DNA of 64,000 nt from Chitinophaga sp. S165 (GTDB lineage: Bacteria; Bacteroidota; Bacteroidia; Chitinophagales; Chitinophagaceae): assembly GCF_003182155.1 (NCBI RefSeq), contig NZ_QGTG01000010.1:180262-244261 (forward strand), read 5' to 3'. Shown here piece after piece: positions 1-8,864 of the stretch. Below the pieces are notes generated by a model. It did no database searches, had not been told where the DNA came from, and saw nothing but the letters and a program-made list of their open reading frames with translations. Numbering within the stretch: the stretch's first letter is position 1; the number at the start of each line of letters is the position of its first letter. The translations under genes and the position numbers were made by a program.

Positions 1-1058
1 GCGACCATTTGCAGCAGTACCATTTATATACCGCCCGCGACTTTGCCATGGATGAATATTTCCAGGAGTGGGTATTGCGCCCGGATGTGAAGAATACTTA
101 TTACTGGGACAACTGGCTGAAACAGTATCCTGAGAAAAAAGCGACCGTCGACGCTGCGGTTCAGCTGGTAAGGTCCATTCATTTCCGTGATTACCAGATG
201 ACAGTAGCACAGAAAGAACAGCTGTGGGACAATATATGGGACAGTATTGCTACGGATGATATAGCTGCACTGCAAACTCCCATCGCCCCCCAAGTCAGCC
301 GTTTCCGCAGGCTCTTTTCATGGAAATATGCCGCAGCGGTATTCTTGTTCGTTTTCATGGGCATACTGTGGCTAACGATGAGAACTCCATCATTCCGCCC
401 TGTTACTGCGAGTATGTCCACACTGCCGGGACAAACAAAAAGACTGCTATTACCAGATAGCTCTGAAGTATTACTGAATGCTGGTTCCCGCCTGCTCTAT
501 ACACAGAAGGAAGCGCATCTAAGGGAAGTATGGCTGGACGGTGAAGCCTGGTTCAATGTACGGCATACCAAAGAGCATACAGGATTTATAGTGCACACAT
601 ATGATCACCTCTCGGTAGAAGTATTAGGCACACAATTCAACGTGAATAACTTCGGAAATAAAATTGCCGTTGTCTTACATAAAGGAAGTATTAAACTGAA
701 TATCACGGAACAACAATCTGAACATCCGACACAACTGTACCTCAAACCGGGAGAAATGCTGCGTTATGATAAAACGGATGGAGAATATACCAAAAGCAGG
801 ACTGACGCAGAGAAAGTGATTGCCTGGACACGTGGGCAATTGATCATGGATGAATACACTATTGCGGATGCGATACTGTTCATGCAGCAGGTATTTGACC
901 GGCGTGTTACGGTAAAAGATCCCAGGGCGCTGCGATACAAGGTTTCCGGATCTATGCCGATCATTTATAACGCAGATACAATGTTGATACAGTTTGAAAA
1001 AGCTTTTAATGTACGCTTTTACAAACAGGATAATACAGACCACGAGGCGAAAAACTGA
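1..1058 (+). CDS. FecR-family anti-sigma factor (5' end probably outside window)
   Basis: Inner-membrane FecR-type regulator that would hold an ECF sigma factor and release it when the downstream STN-containing SusC receptor signals. The visible protein has a cytoplasmic N-terminus with a typical FecR opening (DFAMDEYFQEWVL), one membrane segment near residues 106-125 (YAAAVFLFVFMGILWLTM) and a periplasmic FecR domain (LPGQTKRLLLPDSSEVLLNAGS, then WLDGEAWFNV and VEVLGTQFNV). The frame is open to the first base. A TTG at 9 and an ATG at 48 are possible starts, but the family-typical residues before the ATG and the absence of an upstream stop suggest a start just left of the window. It lies 35 bp before susC and is probably co-regulated with it. 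The partner sigma factor is presumably upstream, outside the window. Confidence 0.9.
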   Translation, partial: DHLQQYHLYTARDFAMDEYFQEWVLRPDVKNTYYWDNWLKQYPEKKATVDAAVQLVRSIHFRDYQMTVAQKEQLWDNIWDSIATDDIAALQTPIAPQVSRFRRLFSWKYAAAVFLFVFMGILWLTMRTPSFRPVTASMSTLPGQTKRLLLPDSSEVLLNAGSRLLYTQKEAHLREVWLDGEAWFNVRHTKEHTGFIVHTYDHLSVEVLGTQFNVNNFGNKIAVVLHKGSIKLNITEQQSEHPTQLYLKPGEMLRYDKTDGEYTKSRTDAEKVIAWTRGQLIMDEYTIADAILFMQQVFDRRVTVKDPRALRYKVSGSMPIIYNADTMLIQFEKAFNVRFYKQDNTDHEAKN

Positions 1059-1093
1059 TACCCAGATTTTTATTAACCAAAATTAGATCGCAC

Positions 1094-4000
1094 ATGAAAA
1101 AATGTTTACGTGTGCTGCTGATGCATGTATTTGTATCAGGCGCCCTATGCTCCCATGCGCTGGCTCATAGTCCGGACGCTACGCCTGCTCTGCACTTGCT
1201 TAAACAGCAGGATAAAATATCCATCAGGCAATTATTCCGGCAAACGGAAATAAAATTCGGTATTTCCATCGCTTACAAAAGTGAACTGATCACCGATCAG
1301 AAAAACAACGTAGATATTGCCTCCTGCAAATCACCCGAAGAGGCGCTGGAACGAACACTAGCCCCTTTCAATCTTTCCTTTGAAAAAGTACGTGAGAAAT
1401 TCTACCTCGTAAAAGCAAAGGAGAAAGCACCGGTCATCACCACCATGACCGCCCAACGGCCGGTGCGCGGAAAGGTCACTGATGCAAAAGGCGCTGCATT
1501 ACCGGGTGTAACCGTTCGCGTTAAAGGCACCAATATTGGTGCTGTAACAACAGCCGACGGCTCTTATACAATTAATATTTCCGGTACCGGCAATGATATC
1601 ATAGAAGTCACTTTTGTCGGTTACCAGTCGCAGGAAATTCCTGTAGGCACCCAATCAGAGATCAATATTACCTTAACAGAAAATACAAGCACACTCAACG
1701 AAGTGATCGTAACGGGTTATACCGCACAACGTAAGAAAGACCTGACTGGTGCTGTTACTGTCATAGACATCGGTGAAATGGTAAAACAGCCATCAGGGCA
1801 AGTCACCAGTCAGCTACAGGGACAAGCTTCCGGTGTGACCGTTATTGGCTCCGGACAGCCCGGCGAAGAACCTGTAGTACGCATACGTGGTGTAAATACA
1901 TTTGACAACAACAGCCCCCTTTACGTAGTGGATGGTGTGCCCACACAAAGTATCAATGACCTCAACCCTAATGATGTAGCATCCATGCAAGTACTGAAAG
2001 ATGCTGGTGCTGCTTCCATCTACGGTTCACGCGCTTCTAACGGTGTGATCATCATCACCACTAAAAAAGGTAATGGTAAAGTGAAGATCAGGTACGACGC
2101 TTATTACGGTCGCCAGTACCCGAAAGGCGGTAATGTCTGGAATACGCTCAATTCACAGGAAATGGCAAATCTGCGTTGGCTGCGTTATAAGAACACCGGC
2201 ATTCCGTTAAGCGACACTTTATATGGCAATGGTGCAACGCCAGTATTACCTGATTATATCCAGCCCGTTGGATTAACGGAAGGTGATCCACGCGTAAATC
2301 CTGATCTCTATTATGTTAATCCCAACTATACTGACCAGGACGATTATAATAGTTTTTATTATATCACAAAAGCTAACAAAAAAGGTACTGACTGGTTCCA
2401 TGAGATCTTCAATCCTGCCTCTATGACCAGTCATAACCTGTCTGTCAGCGGAGGCACCGACAGAGGCAGTTACCTCTTCTCATTGAACTATTTCAATCAG
2501 CAGGGAACACTGATGAACACTTATCTGAAAAGATATATCGTGCGTTCCAACAGCCAGTTCAGTATCAGTAAAAATATCCGCATAGGAGAAAACCTTTCCT
2601 TCTCTATTACAGACAACCCGACCGTAGATCTGCTTACTGCCAGTGGTGCCGTGGGCATGGCTTTACGTGAACAGCCTATTATCTCTGTATATGACATCAG
2701 GGGCAATTTTGGCGGATCTAACGGATTGGGGCTTGGAGATGCCATGAATCCCGTTGCCATGCAGTACCGGACCAGGAATGACCGTGGACAGGTGAACAGG
2801 GTATTCGGAAATATCTATGCTGATATCGACTTCCTCCGCCACTTCACCTTCCACACCAGCTTTGGCGGTGAGGTCAATTCCGGATGGCGGCATAACTTCA
2901 CCTATCCGCAATACGAGAACAAAGAGAACGCGGGAGTGAATGCCTATACAGAGTCCAGCAACTTCGAACATAACTGGACATGGACAAACACCGTGAATTA
3001 TCATAACAGCTTTAATAAAGTACATACACTCAACATACTGGTAGGTGCGGAAGCTTATGATGAGCGTTCCCGTCAGCAAATAGGCACCACCCAGGACTTC
3101 TTCATTTTCGATCCTGATTACGTAGATAACGGCACAGGCGCCGGTGGACAGGTCATTACTGCTAACCGCTATTCCGCGGGATTGTTATCACTCATCGGCA
3201 GAGTGGATTATAGTTTTAAAGACAAGTACCTGTTGAGTGGAACACTGCGCCGTGATGGTTCTTCTAAATTCGGTATCAATAACCGGTATGGACTGTTCCC
3301 TGCAGCCAGCGCAGGATGGCGTATTTCACAGGAATCTTTCCTCAAAGACGTCAGCTGGTTAACAGACCTGAAGATACGCGGAGGATGGGGTATTATGGGT
3401 AATCAGCTGAGCCTTACTCCTGGTAATGCCTTTACACTTTATGGCGGTAACAAGAACACTTCGTACTATGATCTGCTGGGTACGAACAACAGCATCGTAC
3501 TGGGTTTCCAACAGGTGCAGATCGGCAATCCGAATGCGAAGTGGGAAAGCGATATTAATACCAACATTGGTATAGACGCGACGCTCTTTGGCGGGAAACT
3601 GGAGATCTCCGCAGACTATTATCAGAAGAATATCAAAGACCTGCTCTACAACAATGAACTGCCAGGCACCTATGGTACAGCACCTGCCCCTTACTCCAAT
3701 GTGGCCAACATGAAGAACAAGGGAGTGGACCTTACTGTAAGCAGCCATACAGACATTGCCAAAGATCTGAAGTTTGATGCGAATGTTACCTTCACCACAT
3801 TTACAAACAAGATCGTGAAGATCGCGCAGGGTGTGGACTACTTTGACAGCCAGCCCCGCAACTTCGCAGAAAGCATCATCCGTAATGCCGTTGGTCAGCC
3901 TATTTCCAGCTTCTACGGGTATAAGATCAATGGCTTCTGGAATAGTCAGAGCGACATTGATAAAGCTGACCAGTCAGCACAATCAACCACCGGCGATCCA

Positions 4001-4612
4001 TCGGCCAGTTTTCAGGAAGATGCTGCTCCCGGCCGCTTCCGGTATGCAGATCTAAACAATGATGGAGTGATAAACGCTGATGACCGTACCTTCCTGGGCA
4101 ACCCGAACCCTAAAGTTTCTTATGGCATCAACCTGGGACTGACATACAAACAATTTGACTTCAGTATGTTCCTGTTTGGCGTACAGGGCAATGAGATCTG
4201 GAACCAGGTAAAATGGTGGACGGACTTCTCCTCTTCATTTGACGGTGCTAAGAGTAAAACTGCTTTATATGACTCCTGGCTGCCCGACCGTATGAATGCC
4301 AAAGCTCCGATACAGGAAGGCGAAGGCTCTTTCAGCACGAATGCCGTGCCTAACTCCTACTACGTTGAAAACGGCGCTTACCTCCGCTGTAAGAATATAC
4401 AGCTGGGTTACACTTTCCCTCAACAACTGGGAGGCCGGCTGCATATCGAAAGACTACGCATCTATGTACAGGCGGCAAACCTGTTCACCATTACAAAGTA
4501 CTCAGGTATTGATCCGGAGATAGGCGGCAGTGATGTACGGAGTTTTGGTATTGATGAAGGCACTTACCCAAGTCAGCGCCAGTTCCTGGCAGGTCTGAAT
4601 CTTACGTTCTGA
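1094..4612 (+). CDS. SusC/RagA-family TonB-linked outer membrane receptor with STN signalling domain
   Basis: Outer-membrane TonB-dependent transporter that works with SusD to import oligosaccharides or other large nutrients. The 1172-residue protein has a signal peptide, a secretin/TonB N-terminal (STN) domain at about 45-110, a carboxypeptidase-regulatory-like domain at about 124-210 (GKVTDAKGAALPGVTVRVKG), the SusC signature LNEVIVTGY, a plug with YVVDGVP and DAGAASIYGSRASNGVIIITT, then a large beta-barrel ending in a C-terminal Phe. The STN domain and the adjacent FecR gene indicate transenvelope signalling to an ECF sigma factor. It overlaps susD by one base (TGATG), so the two are translationally coupled. 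The substrate cannot be read from the sequence because no glycosidase lies next to the pair. Confidence 0.95.
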   Translation: MKKCLRVLLMHVFVSGALCSHALAHSPDATPALHLLKQQDKISIRQLFRQTEIKFGISIAYKSELITDQKNNVDIASCKSPEEALERTLAPFNLSFEKVREKFYLVKAKEKAPVITTMTAQRPVRGKVTDAKGAALPGVTVRVKGTNIGAVTTADGSYTINISGTGNDIIEVTFVGYQSQEIPVGTQSEINITLTENTSTLNEVIVTGYTAQRKKDLTGAVTVIDIGEMVKQPSGQVTSQLQGQASGVTVIGSGQPGEEPVVRIRGVNTFDNNSPLYVVDGVPTQSINDLNPNDVASMQVLKDAGAASIYGSRASNGVIIITTKKGNGKVKIRYDAYYGRQYPKGGNVWNTLNSQEMANLRWLRYKNTGIPLSDTLYGNGATPVLPDYIQPVGLTEGDPRVNPDLYYVNPNYTDQDDYNSFYYITKANKKGTDWFHEIFNPASMTSHNLSVSGGTDRGSYLFSLNYFNQQGTLMNTYLKRYIVRSNSQFSISKNIRIGENLSFSITDNPTVDLLTASGAVGMALREQPIISVYDIRGNFGGSNGLGLGDAMNPVAMQYRTRNDRGQVNRVFGNIYADIDFLRHFTFHTSFGGEVNSGWRHNFTYPQYENKENAGVNAYTESSNFEHNWTWTNTVNYHNSFNKVHTLNILVGAEAYDERSRQQIGTTQDFFIFDPDYVDNGTGAGGQVITANRYSAGLLSLIGRVDYSFKDKYLLSGTLRRDGSSKFGINNRYGLFPAASAGWRISQESFLKDVSWLTDLKIRGGWGIMGNQLSLTPGNAFTLYGGNKNTSYYDLLGTNNSIVLGFQQVQIGNPNAKWESDINTNIGIDATLFGGKLEISADYYQKNIKDLLYNNELPGTYGTAPAPYSNVANMKNKGVDLTVSSHTDIAKDLKFDANVTFTTFTNKIVKIAQGVDYFDSQPRNFAESIIRNAVGQPISSFYGYKINGFWNSQSDIDKADQSAQSTTGDPSASFQEDAAPGRFRYADLNNDGVINADDRTFLGNPNPKVSYGINLGLTYKQFDFSMFLFGVQGNEIWNQVKWWTDFSSSFDGAKSKTALYDSWLPDRMNAKAPIQEGEGSFSTNAVPNSYYVENGAYLRCKNIQLGYTFPQQLGGRLHIERLRIYVQAANLFTITKYSGIDPEIGGSDVRSFGIDEGTYPSQRQFLAGLNLTF

Positions 4613-6378
4613 TGTTAAACTTGAAAACCATGAAACTGACTAAACATATAGCGATACTCTTCATAACAGGCATAGGTATTCTTATGCCTTCCTGCAGTGA
4701 TTTTCTCGACAGGGTCCCCCCCTCTTCTCTGAAAGAAGAGCTCATTGCCAATAAGAAAGGCGTCAATGCTTTGTTAGTAGGTGCTTATGCAGCACTTGAC
4801 GGACAGGACTTCACAGATGGCGATATGACCAATCTGTCTGGAGGCGCGGGCTTTGCAGTATCTCCCGACAACTGGATCTATGGCAGTGTGTGTGGCGGTG
4901 ACGCACATAAAGGCAGCGATCATTTCGATTCCCCTCCCACCCTGGACCTTGCCAGATTCAGTGCAGGAGCTACCAACAGCTTCCTGAATGACAAATGGCG
5001 GGTAAACTATGAGGGTGTGACACGTTGTAACTCTGTACTGAAGCTACTACCTGATGTTACCGACATGACCGAAGCAGAAAAAACAGAAGCAGCGGCCGAA
5101 GCACGTTTCCTACGCGGCCACTACTATTCCGATCTGAAAAAGATGTTTAACATGGTACCGTGGATAGATGAAAAGACCACAGATATGAAGGCGCCAAATG
5201 ACCAGGACATCTGGCCTCAGATCGAAGCTGATTTTAAATTCGCCATGGACAACCTCGCCATTACACAAACAGAAGTAGGCAGACCCAATAAATGGGCAGC
5301 CGCTTCTTATCTGGCGAAGACATACATGTTTGAGCACAAGTTCACAGAAGCTAAACCTCTCTTTGACCAGATCACAACACAGGGTGTTACATCAAGCGGT
5401 GATCTTTATGCATTGAGGGACCGTTTTGAAGATAATTTCGACGCTGCTACCGAGAATACTTCTGAATCTGTTTTCGCCATACAGTTTGATGCCAATGACA
5501 ATTCAGGTACTTCGGCCAATGCCAACCAGGGACAAATGCTGAACTATCCCTATAACGGCCCTTTCAGTTGCTGCGGATTTTTTCAGCCAACACAGGACCT
5601 CGTGAACTCTTACATTACCGATCCCCAGGGATTGCCCTTCCTCGACAGCTACAATACGCATAATGTAAATACAGAAACCGTCGATCCGCGCCTGGACTGG
5701 ACAGTAGGCCGTCAGGGTATTCCCTATCTTGACTGGGGTGTACATCCTGGTGATACCTGGATCAGGGAAGCTTCCACTGCCGGTCATTACTCTCCTAAAA
5801 AGAACGTATACTGGCAGGCAACACAGGACGAGTATTACGATCCCCGTGGATGGGCGCCGGGTAATGCCATCAACTATAACCTGATCCGTTATGCGGATGT
5901 ACTATTGCTGGCGGCAGAATGTGAAGCCCAACTTCATAATTATGATGCCGCAGAAGCGTATGTGAACCTCGTCAGGGAACGTGCGGCTAAACCGGCAAGT
6001 ACAGTTTACAGGTATAAGGACAATAGTAACCCCATGAATGGCTTTTCTAACGTCCCTGCTGCCAGTTATAAGGTTGCGCCCTACCCAGCAGGCACCTTTG
6101 CCTCTAAAGGCCAGGATTACGCCTTAAAAGCCGTTTATTTTGAACGTAAGCTGGAACTGGCCATGGAGGGGCACCGCTTCTTTGATCTCGTACGCTGGGG
6201 AATCGCCGACCAGGTCCTGAATGCTTTCTTCAATTTTGAAGGGGCAAGAACACTGGATATTCAGGGAGCCAGCTTTGCAAAGGGGACGAATGAATACTTC
6301 GCCATTCCGCAGCGGCAGATCGATCTTTCCACCAATGGAAGTACGCCTACGCTGAGACAGAATAACGGGTATCATTGA
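4612..6378 (+). CDS. SusD/RagB-family nutrient-binding outer membrane lipoprotein
   Basis: Surface lipoprotein that forms the lid of the SusC transporter and binds the ligand. A lipoprotein signal with Cys after LMPS appears early, followed by the family's DFLDRVPPSSL opening. The C-terminal region carries typical SusD signatures (NLIRYADVLLLAAECEAQ, VYFERKLELAMEGHRFFDLVRWG). Length 588 residues is normal. The start at 4612 overlaps the susC stop; an internal ATG at 4630 (MKLTKH) would give a more usual signal peptide and is an alternative start. A strong terminator follows, so the FecR-SusC-SusD unit ends here without enzymes. Confidence 0.94.
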   Translation: MLNLKTMKLTKHIAILFITGIGILMPSCSDFLDRVPPSSLKEELIANKKGVNALLVGAYAALDGQDFTDGDMTNLSGGAGFAVSPDNWIYGSVCGGDAHKGSDHFDSPPTLDLARFSAGATNSFLNDKWRVNYEGVTRCNSVLKLLPDVTDMTEAEKTEAAAEARFLRGHYYSDLKKMFNMVPWIDEKTTDMKAPNDQDIWPQIEADFKFAMDNLAITQTEVGRPNKWAAASYLAKTYMFEHKFTEAKPLFDQITTQGVTSSGDLYALRDRFEDNFDAATENTSESVFAIQFDANDNSGTSANANQGQMLNYPYNGPFSCCGFFQPTQDLVNSYITDPQGLPFLDSYNTHNVNTETVDPRLDWTVGRQGIPYLDWGVHPGDTWIREASTAGHYSPKKNVYWQATQDEYYDPRGWAPGNAINYNLIRYADVLLLAAECEAQLHNYDAAEAYVNLVRERAAKPASTVYRYKDNSNPMNGFSNVPAASYKVAPYPAGTFASKGQDYALKAVYFERKLELAMEGHRFFDLVRWGIADQVLNAFFNFEGARTLDIQGASFAKGTNEYFAIPQRQIDLSTNGSTPTLRQNNGYH

Positions 6379-6412
6379 TAGTGGTTAGTTAAGTATATTC
6401 CTTTTACAGATT

Positions 6413-6446
6413 AAAGGCTTTCGGGCAAATGCCTGAAAGCCTTTTT
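6413..6446 (+). terminator. Rho-independent terminator after susD
   Basis: A 14-bp stem (AAAGGCTTTCGGGC with GCCTGAAAGCCTTT, one mismatch) has a 4-base loop and is followed by a T run. It closes the susCD unit and may also slow transcripts coming from the opposite strand. Confidence 0.85.
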
Positions 6447-6497
6447 CTTTTGAAAAAACTTACATTATAATATTCACAGTTATTTCAATGCTCCTTT

Positions 6498-8048
6498 TTA
6501 TTTTCTGTTGTTTTTGGAAGGCTTAGTTAAAAACAACGCATTTCTGAATGCCGGATGAATTTTCCAAAACAAGTCGTAGTCAGGCTGGTTTGCATCAATT
6601 GTTCCCTCCTCATCAATAAAATTCGGCGACTTATCAAAATGGATCACATCATATGATTTATCTTTAAAGTATTTCACTGGTTCTATAAATCCAATTTCAA
6701 AGAGAAATTGGATAATTTGCCTGCCGCTGCATTGAACAGATACTCCCACAATTTCAACGTTGATCTTCGAAGCTATATTTGCTTGTACCATATCCTCCAG
6801 TTCCTGATAATAGTAACTAGACTTACGGTTGCGAAACCCTTGTATAATAAGATTTAACTGTGGACATTGCGTTCCATATTCTGTAGTAAGATCCACCATC
6901 CGATCCTTTCCGTAATCGGGTAGGCGGCCTTCAACGTAGTCGAAGCTAATTGTTCGTACGCTGTTATCTTTAACGCCGCTAGTGACCGTTTTGCACAAAT
7001 CGAGTAACCATCTTGGGCGTCTGAAGGAAAGTACCGAAAGGATTTTATGAGGCGGCCGATTATTCTTTCCCAAGTCAAAGTTACTAGTCGAGAATACCTG
7101 GCTGACAAGCCACTCTTCTCTTAAGGCCACTTCTTTTATCGGAAAAAGGTCAGACGCTTTTGAGTAAAGCCCTCTTCTTTCCAAATAGCTCTCTACACGT
7201 TTCGCCAAAATGGCCCGGATACCTTCATCGTTCCAAGACAGATTCACAATTAATTCCCGAATATTGGAGATATTGTCAATTTTAGATAAAAGAATCGCCA
7301 ATACATTTGGTTTAATTGTTGTCCTTAAGTATAAATTAGACAAATGCCCGGTCAATTCTCTTGCCGCAAGTAACATTCCCCCCACTTTCCTGATGGAATA
7401 CTCTTCTTTTGTAAAATACTGGTCAATTTCATCAAGAAAAATCCAGATATTATATGCACTCATTTCTTTCAGCCTGGCCAACATATTAGTTTGTTCCTCG
7501 TATGTCAAAGCCTTAGTATTTTTACCAAGAACCGAATTAAAATTTTCAATTAGTAATTCAAATAACCGCTTTCTCCTGTTTTGCTTTCTTTCTGATATTT
7601 CAACCACTTGCTCAATATCTACTACAGGCAATATCTTTTCATCGATACCAGATATTATTACCTTCGTGATCTGATGTTTCCAGGCCCTTATCCATTGTGT
7701 CAACGATGCGTCTTTCAAATCGGGAGAAACTTCTGTATCGAATTTAACATCACTAATAGTATTCTTTTTTTTGTCTATGTCCAACTGCCAAAGCCTGCAA
7801 ATAGTTGTTTTACCTGTTCCTTTTGGAGCGCATAGAATCATAAATTGGCGTTTCTCATCGAAGAAATCCTGGCAATCAGTTCTGCGCACACTATAACTTT
7901 GCAGAAGAGATATTTCTTCGTAAGCTGCATCATGATGACCAAATAGATCTTCTGACGTAAAATCAATCGTAAATACACTTCTATTACTTAATGTGTTATT
8001 ATCATCTATATTGAAGCCTAATTCCCCTTGGGAGCTATTCTTTTGCAT
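6498..8048 (-). CDS. P-loop ATPase of AAA/STAND type, function unknown
   Basis: A 516-residue soluble protein with a Walker A motif at about 74-82 (APKGTGKTT), a Walker B at about 201-209 (IWIFLDEID), and a possible sensor stretch near 241-246 (LRTTIK). The region after the ATPase core (about 300-516) matches nothing I recognise but may hold a winged-helix region, as in Orc/Cdc6-like or Sll1717-type ATPases. The gene is clearly AT-rich compared with its neighbours, suggesting transfer. It is divergent from the small membrane protein at 8127, with only 78 bp between the starts. Such ATPases occur in defence and mobile islands, but nothing here proves that role. Confidence 0.7.
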   Translation of the reverse strand: MQKNSSQGELGFNIDDNNTLSNRSVFTIDFTSEDLFGHHDAAYEEISLLQSYSVRRTDCQDFFDEKRQFMILCAPKGTGKTTICRLWQLDIDKKKNTISDVKFDTEVSPDLKDASLTQWIRAWKHQITKVIISGIDEKILPVVDIEQVVEISERKQNRRKRLFELLIENFNSVLGKNTKALTYEEQTNMLARLKEMSAYNIWIFLDEIDQYFTKEEYSIRKVGGMLLAARELTGHLSNLYLRTTIKPNVLAILLSKIDNISNIRELIVNLSWNDEGIRAILAKRVESYLERRGLYSKASDLFPIKEVALREEWLVSQVFSTSNFDLGKNNRPPHKILSVLSFRRPRWLLDLCKTVTSGVKDNSVRTISFDYVEGRLPDYGKDRMVDLTTEYGTQCPQLNLIIQGFRNRKSSYYYQELEDMVQANIASKINVEIVGVSVQCSGRQIIQFLFEIGFIEPVKYFKDKSYDVIHFDKSPNFIDEEGTIDANQPDYDLFWKIHPAFRNALFLTKPSKNNRK

Positions 8049-8126
8049 GGGGTTACTTATTTTAGTAAATTTAAGTAATTATTAAATAATTCCCTTCATT
8101 CAATAGTTGAATAAACGCAATTTGTT
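8049..8126. promoter_or_regulatory. Divergent promoter region with small inverted repeat
   Basis: This 78-bp AT-rich spacer must hold the start signals of both divergent island genes. It contains a perfect inverted repeat ATTCAA-TAG-TTGAAT at 8098-8112, 14 bp before the start at 8127, which could be an operator. No clear TAnnTTTG box was found. Confidence 0.4.
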
Positions 8127-8603
8127 ATGTCCCCGGATCAGGAAAAAATGGCGGAGCAAATACTCCTCTATCATAAGTCATCAAACGGAATTTTAAACTG
8201 GAATTCAATCGAATATGATGAGACTCAAAAAATAATTATAAAAAAAGAATTAATTGAAAAGAGCCTGATCAAACCTTTCATAGAGGAAAGTACTATGCTA
8301 AGTGATGATGGTTGGCAATTCAGCGGCTTTGAAGACCTAAGAAAGAAAATATCCAGGGAAAAAGAAATGTCCATACAAAAAGAGAAGTATGATGTTCTAA
8401 GTAAACAGTTTATCTACAGGACCAGATATGTTCCATTTATATTTTCGTCTCTAGCTCTAATTGTATCGATCCTTGTTTATTTAAAGAAGCCAGAAAAGGA
8501 TAAGTACTTTCCTGTATCTGTATCGAAAAAAACTCCCCCCAAAGACACTCTTATACAACCTCGTAATAAGGAAGAAAATAAGATCTCCCCAATAGTGAAG
8601 TAA
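8127..8603 (+). CDS. Small single-pass membrane protein, unknown function
   Basis: The 158-residue product has a charged N-terminal half (1-75) that may form a small winged-helix-like fold (ending SDDGWQFSGFEDLRKK), a Lys/Glu-rich helix at 78-100, and one membrane segment at about 106-124 (YVPFIFSSLALIVSILVYL). A short Lys/Pro-rich tail follows. I do not recognise the family. It is as AT-rich as the ATPase gene it diverges from, so the two probably arrived together and may work together at the membrane; this is inference from position only. Confidence 0.6.
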   Translation: MSPDQEKMAEQILLYHKSSNGILNWNSIEYDETQKIIIKKELIEKSLIKPFIEESTMLSDDGWQFSGFEDLRKKISREKEMSIQKEKYDVLSKQFIYRTRYVPFIFSSLALIVSILVYLKKPEKDKYFPVSVSKKTPPKDTLIQPRNKEENKISPIVK

Positions 8604-8802
8604 GCGGGATAAAATATGCTAAGTTAGTAATGCCAGATACGGATCCCCGAACGTCGGTGTCGTATGTTATTTCGCAGGCATTTAATAATCCATCAAAATA
8701 GCAGGTTATTATTTTTTAGGGTTATTTTATTGACCCTATCAAGATTATCTTTTGGTACTTCTGCAATTTAATCTTAACGAGTTGAAAAATGCTGGCAGGA
8801 AA

Positions 8803-8841
8803 ATTAAAAAAACAAAAGCCGGAGTTTAATAGCTCCGGCTT
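8803..8841 (-). terminator. Terminator of the siderophore receptor gene
   Basis: On the minus strand a 9-bp stem (AAGCCGGAG with CTCCGGCTT) around an 8-base loop is followed by TTGTTTTTTT. It lies 24 bp after the receptor stop codon. Confidence 0.8.
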
Positions 8842-8864
8842 ATATAGGTTTATATATGTTTCAC

